From an uncultured Bacteroidales bacterium (GTDB taxonomy: Bacteria > Bacteroidota > Bacteroidia > Bacteroidales > F082): a DNA stretch of 5,729 bases. Both the position numbers and the translations under genes were made by a program. The DNA lies in contig CALFIT010000252.1 of assembly GCA_937877465.1 (NCBI GenBank), positions 1-5,729 of the forward strand, read 5' to 3'. This document shows, piece after piece, positions 1 through 5,619 of this stretch (positions are counted from its first letter, which is position 1; each line of letters starts with the position of its first letter). Below the pieces are notes generated by a model. It saw only the letters and a program-made list of their open reading frames with translations. It ran no database searches and was not told where the DNA came from.

Positions 1-554
1 GCATCTTCGGCGAGAACCACGCCCTTGAGATGCGCGACAAGCACGAAGCCCTGCCTGCCGACATCCAATGGCACTTCATCGGCCACTTGCAGACCAACAA
101 GATCAAATACATCATCCCCTTCGTGACGCTCATCCACAGCATCGACTCGGCCAACCTGCTCGAAGCCGTCAACAAGGAAGCCGCGAAGCACAACCGCGTG
201 GTCGATTGCCTGCTGCAATTCCACATCGCGCAAGAGGAGACCAAGTTCGGCTTAGACATGGACGAAGCGCGTCAACTGCTTGACTCAGAGAACTTCAAGG
301 CGATGCAAAACGTCCGCATCTGCGGCGTGATGGGCATGGCCACCTTCACCGACGATGAAGCCGAAATCCGATTGGAATTCAGGCACTTGAAAGCGATTTT
401 CGACACGCTGAAAAAGGACTATTTCGCCAATCAGCCGCAATTCAAGGAGCTTTCGATGGGCATGTCGGACGACTATCCGATTGCCGTGGAGGAAGGCGCG
501 ACGCTTGTGCGCGTGGGGAGCAAGATTTTTGGAGCACGGAATTATAATGTCTAA
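1..554 (+). CDS. yggS: YggS-family pyridoxal phosphate homeostasis protein, 5'-truncated
   Basis: The reading frame is open from base 3 and gives 183 residues up to a TAA stop. The N-terminal 45-50 residues of this roughly 225-235-residue family, including the PLP-binding lysine, lie before the window. Visible family signatures are FGEN at the very start, HFIGHLQTNK, IHSIDS, QEETKFG, GVMGMATF and the C-terminal SMGMSDDYPIAVEEG...VRVGSKIFGAR block, which in this fold III alanine racemase-like family lines the PLP phosphate site. Family members are cytosolic PLP-binding proteins that buffer vitamin B6 pools and have no known enzymatic reaction. The internal ATG at base 30 is not the true start, because FGEN upstream of it is conserved. 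The antiporter gene starts 2 bp after the stop, so the two are probably cotranscribed. The family call is secure; the function is inferred from the family. Confidence 0.95.
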   Translation, partial: IFGENHALEMRDKHEALPADIQWHFIGHLQTNKIKYIIPFVTLIHSIDSANLLEAVNKEAAKHNRVVDCLLQFHIAQEETKFGLDMDEARQLLDSENFKAMQNVRICGVMGMATFTDDEAEIRLEFRHLKAIFDTLKKDYFANQPQFKELSMGMSDDYPIAVEEGATLVRVGSKIFGARNYNV

Positions 555-556
555 AA

Positions 557-1519
557 ATGGAATCCTTAATACCTCTATTATTATTGGCCCTCGGTTTCGT
601 CGCCTTGATTTTGGGCGCGAACTGGCTCGTCAACGGGGCCACCAGCGTGGGCGTCCGCGCCAAACTGTCGCCACTCATCATTGGCCTCACCATCGTGGCC
701 TTCGGTACTTCGTTGCCTGAGCTGATCGTCAATGTGTTCTCATGCATCAAGGGCAGTCCGGGCTTGGCCATCGGCAACATCATCGGGAGCAACACCATGA
801 ACATCCTGCTCATCTTGGGCGTCAGTGCGCTCGTCTGGCCCATCGACGTGAGCCGCGTTTCCATCCGCCGCGACATCCCTGTGGGGTTCTTTGCCACTCT
901 CATCATCGCATTGATGGCCAACGACTTCTTCATGGGCAAAGACCAAACCATCGACGTCGACTGGATTGAAGGCATCGTGCTGCTCGTCTGCGGCTTCGCT
1001 TATTTGGCGCTCACCATGCTGAAAAAGTCGCCCGAAGAGACGGGCGAAGATACGCAAGAAGCCATGCCTTGGGGCAAGACCATCCTGCAACTCGTCGTAG
1101 GCATCGTGGGGTTGTATGCCGGAGGAGAATTGGTCTCCAACAACGCCCAAATCTTAGCCCGCAACTGGGGCATGAGCGAGAGCACCATCGGCCTGACGGT
1201 GGTCGCCACGGCCACTTCCTTGCCCGAACTCATCACCAGCATCGTGGCTGCCACCAAGAAAAACTCAGGCATCGCCATCGGTAATGTGTTGGGTTCCAAT
1301 ATCATGAACATCTTCATCGTTTTGGGTGTCAGTGCGCTCATCACGCCCTTGCCCTTCGACCCGATGATGAACAAGCAACTGATGATCCTCTTTGCCGCCA
1401 ACATCCTCATGCTGCTATTCGTCTTCACTGGCAAAGGCCGCAAAATCTCGCGCTGGGAAGGTGCCTTGCTGACCTTGGGCTATGTGGGATTCATGTGGTT
1501 TTCTTTGGCGATGCAATAA
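557..1519 (+). CDS. yrbG: Calcium/sodium antiporter, YrbG-type CaCA family
   Basis: This 320-residue inner-membrane protein has the two inverted alpha-repeats of the cation/calcium exchanger superfamily. Alpha-1 shows GTSLPEL at about residues 50-56 and GNIIGSNTMN at 73-82. Alpha-2 shows ATSLPEL at about 219-225 and GNVLGSNIMN at 242-251. The repeat glutamates (E55 and E224) are the expected cation ligands. About ten hydrophobic segments are visible, with a charged central loop near residues 155-172 (KKSPEETGEDTQEA). Length is normal for the YrbG group. The start is an ATG 2 bp after the yggS stop with no Shine-Dalgarno sequence, and the first residues run straight into a transmembrane helix. 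Family members exchange Ca2+ for Na+ or H+. Alpha-2 has Ala-Thr-Ser where alpha-1 has Gly-Thr-Ser, a variation that need not abolish transport. Ion specificity cannot be read from the sequence. Confidence 0.95.
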   Translation: MESLIPLLLLALGFVALILGANWLVNGATSVGVRAKLSPLIIGLTIVAFGTSLPELIVNVFSCIKGSPGLAIGNIIGSNTMNILLILGVSALVWPIDVSRVSIRRDIPVGFFATLIIALMANDFFMGKDQTIDVDWIEGIVLLVCGFAYLALTMLKKSPEETGEDTQEAMPWGKTILQLVVGIVGLYAGGELVSNNAQILARNWGMSESTIGLTVVATATSLPELITSIVAATKKNSGIAIGNVLGSNIMNIFIVLGVSALITPLPFDPMMNKQLMILFAANILMLLFVFTGKGRKISRWEGALLTLGYVGFMWFSLAMQ

Positions 1520-1553
1520 AAAAACGTAGAGACGCAAAATTTTGCGTCTCTAC
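1517..1553 (-). terminator. Intrinsic terminator for the minus-strand lipoprotein gene
   Basis: Read on the minus strand, the palindrome forms a long stem (10 strong pairs closed by an A/T-rich top), followed by G and a run of seven T (bases 1518-1524 on the plus strand are A). This is the layout of a Rho-independent terminator, 27 bp beyond the lipoprotein stop. On the plus strand the same hairpin is followed only by ACATGATTT, without a U-tract, so termination of the antiporter transcript is less certain. The T-run overlaps the antiporter stop codon. Confidence 0.75.
1526..1553. repeat. Perfect 28-bp palindrome, Bacteroidota dispersed-repeat type
   Basis: Two 14-nt arms, GTAGAGACGCAAAA and its exact reverse complement, abut without a spacer, and the centre is AAAATTTT. 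I recall palindromes with the same outer arms (GTAGAGACGC...GCGTCTCTAC) and a different core occurring many times in Bacteroides and some other genomes. This one is therefore likely a member of a dispersed repeat family, though only one copy is visible here. It lies 7 bp after the antiporter stop, in the gap between two convergent genes. Confidence 0.75.
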
Positions 1554-1579
1554 ATGATTTCCATTCCGATATTACAATA

Positions 1580-2107
1580 TCAGTCGGCTAACTGGAAGGC
1601 GGTCTTCACGGCGTTGTAGTCGCTGTAGTCGACATCGCTGCGGTTGGCATAGACCGAGGCTTCGATGGCCACAATCTTGAAGTCGTGCGTGTCGGGACGA
1701 TAGCCGTCATAGAAGTCGCTTTCGGTCCAGAAGATATTCACGCCACCGTCACTCAAGGTAGCCACTTCGATGGACGACGAGAAGTTCCAAACCTCTTCCT
1801 CGCCTGCTTCGTTGGTAATGACTTCCTGATAATAAAAGGTGAACGGGACTTGCGCCCATGTGCCGTCCACGTCCATATAGACGAGCACCGCGCCATGGTT
1901 GAACACATTGTTGTTGATGGCCGGATAGTCGATGGTGACCATCCATTGGCAGTCGTTCACCCATTGCCAGTCGTTGGGATAAACCGTCACAGTCGACGAA
2001 GCGACATTGGCGTTGCCGTCTTGTCCGGCAGGGCCTTGCGGTCCACGGCACGAGGCCATGAACGCGACCGCTAAAACCGTCATGCAGAAAATACTTAACT
2101 TCTTCAT
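1580..2107 (-). CDS. Putative lipoprotein with short collagen-like Gly-X-Y stretch
   Basis: This predicted 175-residue protein starts with a signal peptide (MKK, then a hydrophobic stretch) ending in the lipobox MASC, so Cys20 would be lipidated. It is followed immediately by RGPQGPAGQDG, three Gly-X-Y triplets like those after the lipid cysteine of many Bacteroidota lipoproteins. The remainder is rich in Trp, Tyr, Asp and Asn (for example DWQWVND near residues 45-51) and looks like a beta-rich extracytoplasmic domain; I do not recognise its family. The ATG at 2107 was chosen because it puts the signal peptide at the N-terminus. An in-frame upstream ATG at 2314 would add 69 residues that cross the promoter region and the divergent gene. 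There is no Shine-Dalgarno sequence. A promoter lies about 50 bp upstream and a terminator follows, so the gene appears monocistronic. Its function is unknown. Confidence 0.88.
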   Translation of the reverse strand: MKKLSIFCMTVLAVAFMASCRGPQGPAGQDGNANVASSTVTVYPNDWQWVNDCQWMVTIDYPAINNNVFNHGAVLVYMDVDGTWAQVPFTFYYQEVITNEAGEEEVWNFSSSIEVATLSDGGVNIFWTESDFYDGYRPDTHDFKIVAIEASVYANRSDVDYSDYNAVKTAFQLAD

Positions 2108-2157
2108 TTTGATGGAATTTTGAATATTAGACTTGTGATTGATTGTCCGTTTTGCGG

Positions 2158-2173
2158 CTACAAAACTACAAAA
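2158..2173. repeat. Tandem duplication of an 8-bp unit at the lipoprotein promoter
   Basis: CTACAAAA occurs twice head to tail (2158-2165 and 2166-2173). The -7 element of the lipoprotein promoter spans the junction of the two copies, so the unit number would affect the promoter. With only two copies this could be chance. Confidence 0.5.
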
Positions 2174-2194
2174 ATCTTGCCGAAATGGTTCAAT
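2161..2194 (-). promoter_or_regulatory. Candidate Bacteroides-type promoter for the lipoprotein gene
   Basis: On the minus strand, TAGTTTTG (2161-2168) matches the Bacteroidota -7 consensus TAnnTTTG exactly. A weak -33 candidate, ATTG (2191-2194), lies 22 bp upstream, slightly more than the usual 19-21. Transcription would begin near 2156, leaving a leader of about 50 nt before the ATG at 2107. No start site is known; this is a motif match only. Confidence 0.5.
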
Positions 2195-2220
2195 ATGGGC
2201 TGCCAACCTCAAAAAAAACG

Positions 2221-2228
2221 TAATTTTG
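2221..2228 (+). promoter_or_regulatory. Candidate -7 element directly before the first DMT gene
   Basis: TAATTTTG matches the Bacteroidota -7 consensus TAnnTTTG and ends only 4 bp before the ATG at 2233. If used, the transcript would begin at or within a few bases of the start codon. I find no good TTTG -33 element 19-21 bp upstream, so the call rests on the -7 match and its position. The same TAATTTTGCGGCA string recurs at the mntA promoter. Confidence 0.5.
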
Positions 2229-2232
2229 CGGC

Positions 2233-3117
2233 ATGAAAGACAGGAATCATTGGGTTCATCTCGCCGGCATCGTCGCCATGGTGTTTTGGGGAATGTCGTT
2301 TGTCTGGTCGACACAGGTGTATCAAAGCCTCAACCCCACAACGACCATCTTCCTGCGCCTCGTGGTGGCGTCCATCTTCCTCACGGCCATCCTCTTCGCG
2401 TTTCGCATCAACGAAAAGGTGAAGCGGGAACACCTGAAACTCTTTGCCTTGGCCGCCCTATTCGAGCCTTTCCTCTATTTCATCTGCGAGGGTTATGGCT
2501 TGAAGAACTCCTCTCCCATCATCGGCTCGGGCATCATCGCGTTGATTCCGTTGGTCACCCCCATCGCGGCGCGTGTCTTCCTCAAAGAGCGGCTCACCCC
2601 CATGAACATCGTGGGGTTCATCATCTCCTTCGTGGGCGTCATCGTCATGCTGCTCAACAAGAACCTCGAACTCACCGCCTCGCCCAAAGGCATTCTCTTC
2701 CTTTGCGGTTCGGTCGTCGTAGCGGTAGGCTACTCCATCGCCTTGATACGACTCACAAAACTCTACAAACCACTGACTATCACTTGGATGCAGAACATTT
2801 TCGGAATGGTTTATTTCATCCCCATGTTCTTCATCATGGAGCATTTCGACCCATCCAATTTCGCCAATGTGGGTGCCTACATCGGCCCTTTGCTGTGCCT
2901 CGGTGTGTTTTGCAGCGCGGTAGCCTATTCGCTATGGGCTTTCGCGTTCAGCAAGTTGGGTGCCTCCAAGGCGAACGTCTATTCCAACCTGATTCCCGTG
3001 TTCACCGCCATCTTCAGCTACCTCCTCGCCATCGAAGAACTGACCGCGTTCAAGATTGTCGGCATCTTGGTAGTGGTCGTGGGGTTGGTGCTGTCGCAAC
3101 TGAAAACTGCCAACTGA
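2233..3117 (+). CDS. EamA-domain DMT-family transporter (first of two)
   Basis: This 294-residue protein has ten hydrophobic segments arranged as two EamA repeats, roughly residues 10-140 and 155-290, the usual size and build of drug/metabolite superfamily exporters in the inner membrane. Typical features are the FWG turn in helix 1, ITPLVTP-like IPLVTPIAARVFLKERL at the end of the first repeat (the conserved Glu is E119), and NLIPVFTAIFSYLLAIEEL at the equivalent place in the second. The ATG is fixed by an in-frame TAA 12 bp upstream and by helix 1 beginning near residue 8. Starting at M16 would cut that helix. It leads a probable three-gene unit with the RNA methyltransferase and a second EamA gene. 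The substrate cannot be inferred; relatives move amino acids, nucleosides or small metabolites. Confidence 0.92.
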   Translation: MKDRNHWVHLAGIVAMVFWGMSFVWSTQVYQSLNPTTTIFLRLVVASIFLTAILFAFRINEKVKREHLKLFALAALFEPFLYFICEGYGLKNSSPIIGSGIIALIPLVTPIAARVFLKERLTPMNIVGFIISFVGVIVMLLNKNLELTASPKGILFLCGSVVVAVGYSIALIRLTKLYKPLTITWMQNIFGMVYFIPMFFIMEHFDPSNFANVGAYIGPLLCLGVFCSAVAYSLWAFAFSKLGASKANVYSNLIPVFTAIFSYLLAIEELTAFKIVGILVVVVGLVLSQLKTAN

Positions 3118-3142
3118 ACAACTGAACAACTCCCAACTGAAC
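3098..3142 (+). repeat. Imperfect tandem octamer repeat AACTGAAC at a gene junction
   Basis: AACTGAAC occurs exactly at 3112-3119, 3120-3127 and 3135-3142. A degenerate AACTCCC (3128-3134) sits between the last two, and a diverged copy (AACTGAAAACTGCC, 3098-3111) precedes them. The array covers the last five codons and the stop of the DMT gene and fills the whole 25-bp gap up to the methyltransferase ATG at 3143. It therefore replaces any normal ribosome-binding site. A further single copy, CAACTGAACAACT, lies inside the second DMT gene at 4066-4078. Confidence 0.75.
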
Positions 3143-3913
3143 ATGATTACCAGCAAAACCAACGAAAAGATAAAGAACCTCGTCCGCCTGCAAAAGGCAG
3201 CGGCGCGGCGCGAGCAAAACCGCATCCTCATCGAGGGGCGACGCGAGATTGAACGTGCGCAGCAATGCGGCTTCGAGATTGAGCAACTCTATGTGTGCGA
3301 GGAACTTCTGCGCGAGCCTGTCGGTATCAAGGCGGGATTCACCGAGACCGTCAGCGAGGAAGTGTTTGAGAAGATTGCCTACCGCGAAGGCAGCGACGGG
3401 CTGTTGGCTGTGGCCATACCCAAATACAACAATCTCAGCGAATTCAAGCCTCGGAAGGATGCACTCGTCATCGTGTTGGAGACCGTCGAGAAGCCTGGCA
3501 ACCTCGGTGCCGTGATGCGCACCGCCGACGCCGCCGGCGTGGACGCCGTCATCATCGCCGACCCCGCCACCGACCTTTTCAACCCCAACGCCATCCGCGC
3601 CAGCATCGGGTGTATCTTCAGCGTGCCGGTCTATGCCTGCTCCACAGATGAATGCATCAAATGGCTGAAAAAGAATGAAATAAAAATATTCTGCACCTAC
3701 CTCAAGGCCTCCATCGACTACCTCGATGCCGACTTCCGCAAGGCCACAGCCCTCGTCATGGGCACCGAGGCCACTGGAATCTCCGAGGCTTGGGTGGAGG
3801 CCGCCGACCAAAACATCATCATCCCGATGAACGGCATCGCCGACTCGCTCAACGTGTCGGTGACCACCGCCATCGTCACCTTTGAGGCCGTGCGCCAACG
3901 GAGGAAGCCATGA
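3143..3913 (+). CDS. SpoU/TrmH-family RNA 2'-O-ribose methyltransferase
   Basis: This 256-residue cytosolic protein is predicted to transfer a methyl group from S-adenosylmethionine to a ribose 2'-OH in rRNA or tRNA. Residues 1-95 form the substrate-binding domain (KIKNLVRLQ, then ILIEGRREI). Residues 105-255 form the knotted SPOUT domain, with motif 1 EKPGNLGAVMRTADAAG (116-132; N120 and R126 are the conserved pair), motif 2 VMGTEATGIS (205-214; G207, E209) and motif 3 IPMNGIADSLNVSVTTA (227-243; the catalytic-knot Ser-Leu-Asn). Length is normal for RlmB/TsnR-like members. The start follows an octamer repeat with no Shine-Dalgarno sequence, and the N-terminus aligns with the family start. 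The stop overlaps the next gene as ATGA. RlmB-like 23S rRNA modification is the nearest model, but the target nucleotide is not determinable, so no gene symbol is given. Confidence 0.93.
   Translation: MITSKTNEKIKNLVRLQKAAARREQNRILIEGRREIERAQQCGFEIEQLYVCEELLREPVGIKAGFTETVSEEVFEKIAYREGSDGLLAVAIPKYNNLSEFKPRKDALVIVLETVEKPGNLGAVMRTADAAGVDAVIIADPATDLFNPNAIRASIGCIFSVPVYACSTDECIKWLKKNEIKIFCTYLKASIDYLDADFRKATALVMGTEATGISEAWVEAADQNIIIPMNGIADSLNVSVTTAIVTFEAVRQRRKP
3900..3907 (+). promoter_or_regulatory. Shine-Dalgarno-like site inside the methyltransferase 3' end
   Basis: GGAGGAAG lies within the last Arg-Arg-Lys codons of the methyltransferase, with GGAGG ending 5 nt before the overlapping ATG at 3910. 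It is the only strong Shine-Dalgarno match I see at a start in this window, and such sites are generally weakly used in Bacteroidota. It may aid translational coupling, or be a by-product of the arginine-rich C-terminus. Confidence 0.45.
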
Positions 3914-4782
3914 AAAAAGACTACCTGCTGCTGCATCTCTCCGTCTTCATCGCAGGGTTCACGGGTGTGCTCGGGCGGCTCATCACCTTGGATTCCGCCA
4001 TCTTGGTGTGGTGGCGCATGGCGGCGGCAGCCCTGCTGATGTGGCTTTTTTTGGTGATAACCAAACAACTGAACAACTACAAACCGAACAACTTGTTTCA
4101 GATGGGCGGCGTGGGCATGTTGCTTTGCCTGCATTGGGTGTTTTTCTATGCCTCCATCAAGGCCAGCAACGTCAGCATCGGCGTGGTGTGCTTCTCGTTG
4201 GTCGGGTTTTTCACCGCCTTGCTTGAGCCTGTCATCAACAAGCACCGTTTTTCGGGCCGCGAGTTCCTCTTCAGCCTGCTCACCATCCTCGGCATCTATC
4301 TTATTTTCCAATTCGACTCACGCTATCGCTTGGGCATCGCCTTGGGCGTGGTGTCGTCGGCGCTTTATGCCTTGTTTGCCATTGTCAACCAGCGCGTTGG
4401 CAAGCATTACGAAGCCAAGAACATGCTGCTTTGGGAGATGGTCGGCGGTCTCGTCGGCCTCACTTGCCTCATACCTCTTTATAATATGTTCATTCCCGTC
4501 GGGCGGCTCTATCCCGTCGGGATGGACTATGCTTATTTGGCTTTCATGGTCGTGGTGTGTACCATCGGGCTTTGCCTGTTGCAAATCATTGTGTTGCAGA
4601 AGATTCCAGCATTCACCGTCAATCTCACTTACAACCTTGAGCCGGTTTACAGCATCATCCTGTCAATGTTCATCTTCAGCGAGTACAAGGAACTGAATTT
4701 CTCGTTTTGCATCGGCATCGCGCTGATTATTGTTTCAGTTATATTACAAACTTTAAGCGAGATAAAAAAACGGAGTGTATAA
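3910..4782 (+). CDS. EamA-domain DMT-family transporter (second of two)
   Basis: This 290-residue predicted inner-membrane exporter has ten hydrophobic segments and two EamA repeats, approximately residues 8-135 and 140-282. Family marks include the WWRMAAAALLMW stretch in helix 2 and NLTYNLEPVYSIILSMFIFSE near residues 238-258, the position where EamA proteins carry their conserved Pro and Glu. It differs from the transporter at 2233 throughout, for example VVCFSLVGFFTALLEP in place of GIIALIPLVTPIAARVF, so it is another subfamily and not a recent duplicate. Its ATG overlaps the methyltransferase stop by 4 bp (ATGA), implying coupled translation in one operon. The cytosolic loop near residues 51-62 is Asn/Gln-rich and includes a copy of the octamer seen at the upstream junction. 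The substrate is unknown. It ends 11 bp before the convergent hepT stop, with no clear terminator between. Confidence 0.92.
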   Translation: MKKDYLLLHLSVFIAGFTGVLGRLITLDSAILVWWRMAAAALLMWLFLVITKQLNNYKPNNLFQMGGVGMLLCLHWVFFYASIKASNVSIGVVCFSLVGFFTALLEPVINKHRFSGREFLFSLLTILGIYLIFQFDSRYRLGIALGVVSSALYALFAIVNQRVGKHYEAKNMLLWEMVGGLVGLTCLIPLYNMFIPVGRLYPVGMDYAYLAFMVVVCTIGLCLLQIIVLQKIPAFTVNLTYNLEPVYSIILSMFIFSEYKELNFSFCIGIALIIVSVILQTLSEIKKRSV

Positions 4783-4793
4783 AAACGGATCTC

Positions 4794-5300
4794 TTATAAT
4801 TTGTTGATTTCCAAAGCAGAAAGTCCTGTAATTTCAGCGACGTCATCAACAGAATATCCTTTCGACTTCATCTTACGTGCAGTTTGAATTGCATTGGAGT
4901 ATTGGGCGTTATCCATCTCCATGAACTCTATTGCTTCGCTTTCCCAAGCATTCCAGTCTATTTCAGACAAATACCTATCAATTTGTTCTCTTAAGGGCTT
5001 GATGTCATTTGAAGCAGTCTGCCATAGATCCGTGTCCGAGACTTGGGCGTAGCCATGCACCAAAACATTCCGCATCTTGACAATCAGTCGCCAAGGCAAT
5101 TCTGTATGCTTTTCTCTGAAATCGCGCGTCAGCATATTGGCCGCCTCACCAATAACCTCCACATTCTTCATCACCGAGTAATAAATGCGAATGTCTCCAA
5201 CGAAATCATCAAAGGAGATGCCTTCCATGATGGTTTCAACATTTATGGCATATTGCCTAATGTCTTCCAAACGGCCTTTGTCTCTTTTATGCTCTCTCAT
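4794..5300 (-). CDS. hepT: HepT-type HEPN (DUF86) toxin with C-terminal extension
   Basis: Residues 1-115 match the HEPN/DUF86 fold of HepT toxins. Family marks are the RLEDI start, YYSVMKNVEVIGEAA near residues 40-54, LPWR (68-71) and the catalytic R-X4-H-X-Y motif RNVLVHGY (R77, H82, Y84). HepT proteins are RNases that cleave RNA through this Arg/His pair. In the Shewanella system the motif tyrosine is AMPylated by the partner MntA to silence the toxin, and Y84 is the equivalent here. HepT proteins are usually about 110-145 residues; this one is 168. The extra tail ends in a helix-turn-helix-like stretch (ARKMKSKGYS, then DDVAEITGLS). The ATG lies inside the 3' end of mntA (14-bp overlap), so translation is probably coupled with antitoxin first. 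The stretch is AT-richer than the neighbours, suggesting acquisition. The family call is firm; toxicity is inferred. Confidence 0.92.
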   Translation of the reverse strand: MREHKRDKGRLEDIRQYAINVETIMEGISFDDFVGDIRIYYSVMKNVEVIGEAANMLTRDFREKHTELPWRLIVKMRNVLVHGYAQVSDTDLWQTASNDIKPLREQIDRYLSEIDWNAWESEAIEFMEMDNAQYSNAIQTARKMKSKGYSVDDVAEITGLSALEINKL

Positions 5301-5589
5301 AAATCAATCTCTTGTCATTGTTTACACTTTCGACGGCCCAAGGACGAAGCGTCCCTTCTTCAACAAGATCCACTTCTCGTCCCAGTATGTCTTCAAGATC
5401 CAACTGCATATTTGCAATTTTGAACAATCCGATAGGCTGGTTCCGGTCATACTGGACCAATATGTCCATATCACTCCAAGGCGTTTCTTCACCCCGAGCA
5501 TATGAACCGAAAAGCCATGCCTTCAACACTGGTTGTGTCTTGAAGTAGTTGGCAATAAGCAAAACCAAGGTTTGGGTTTGCGCACTCAT
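5287..5589 (-). CDS. mntA: MntA-type minimal nucleotidyltransferase antitoxin
   Basis: This 100-residue protein carries the minimal nucleotidyltransferase signature GSX10DXD: G28-S29, then ten residues, then D40-M41-D42, within FGSYARGEETPWSDMD. The third metal-binding aspartate is D74 in REVDLVEEG. All catalytic positions are present, so it should be active. In the characterised MntA/HepT system the enzyme uses ATP to attach AMP to the tyrosine of HepT's R-X4-H-X-Y motif, neutralising it. It is the promoter-proximal gene of the pair and overlaps hepT by 14 bp. The ATG at 5589 gives a normal family N-terminus and sits about 30 bp from a candidate promoter. Other MNT subfamilies pair with HEPN proteins in the same way; the adjacent HepT makes this assignment the best one. 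Confidence 0.93.
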   Translation of the reverse strand: MSAQTQTLVLLIANYFKTQPVLKAWLFGSYARGEETPWSDMDILVQYDRNQPIGLFKIANMQLDLEDILGREVDLVEEGTLRPWAVESVNNDKRLIYERA

Positions 5590-5619
5590 CTTTATTATCC
5601 AATTTTCAGTTTATTGCCG

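Noticed and set aside
442..1443. Several minus-strand open frames opposite the antiporter
   Set aside because: They are mirror images of a well-conserved CaCA protein; their Met/Pro-rich content and lack of motifs mark them as shadows.
2108..2314. An N-terminal extension of the lipoprotein starting at 2314
   Set aside because: The extra 69 residues cross both candidate promoters and the start of the divergent gene, and they would bury the signal peptide and lipobox inside the protein.
2139..3125. A 328-codon plus-strand frame overlapping the first DMT gene in another phase
   Set aside because: The product is His/Arg-rich with no membrane pattern, whereas the 2233 frame gives a complete ten-helix EamA protein.
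3050..3898. A 282-codon open frame on the minus strand opposite the RNA methyltransferase
   Set aside because: It is Gly/His/Val/Asp-rich with no recognisable motif, and it lies over a gene with all SPOUT motifs intact. GC-rich codon use creates such antisense frames.
4763..4789. Repeated A-rich strings ending in CGGA between the second DMT gene and hepT, considered as a terminator
   Set aside because: They are direct and not inverted repeats; I could form no stable stem, so no terminator is called in this 11-bp gap.
5043..5548. Plus-strand open frames opposite mntA-hepT
   Set aside because: The minus-strand frames hold the GSX10DXD and R-X4-H-X-Y signatures; the plus frames have no motif or start context.
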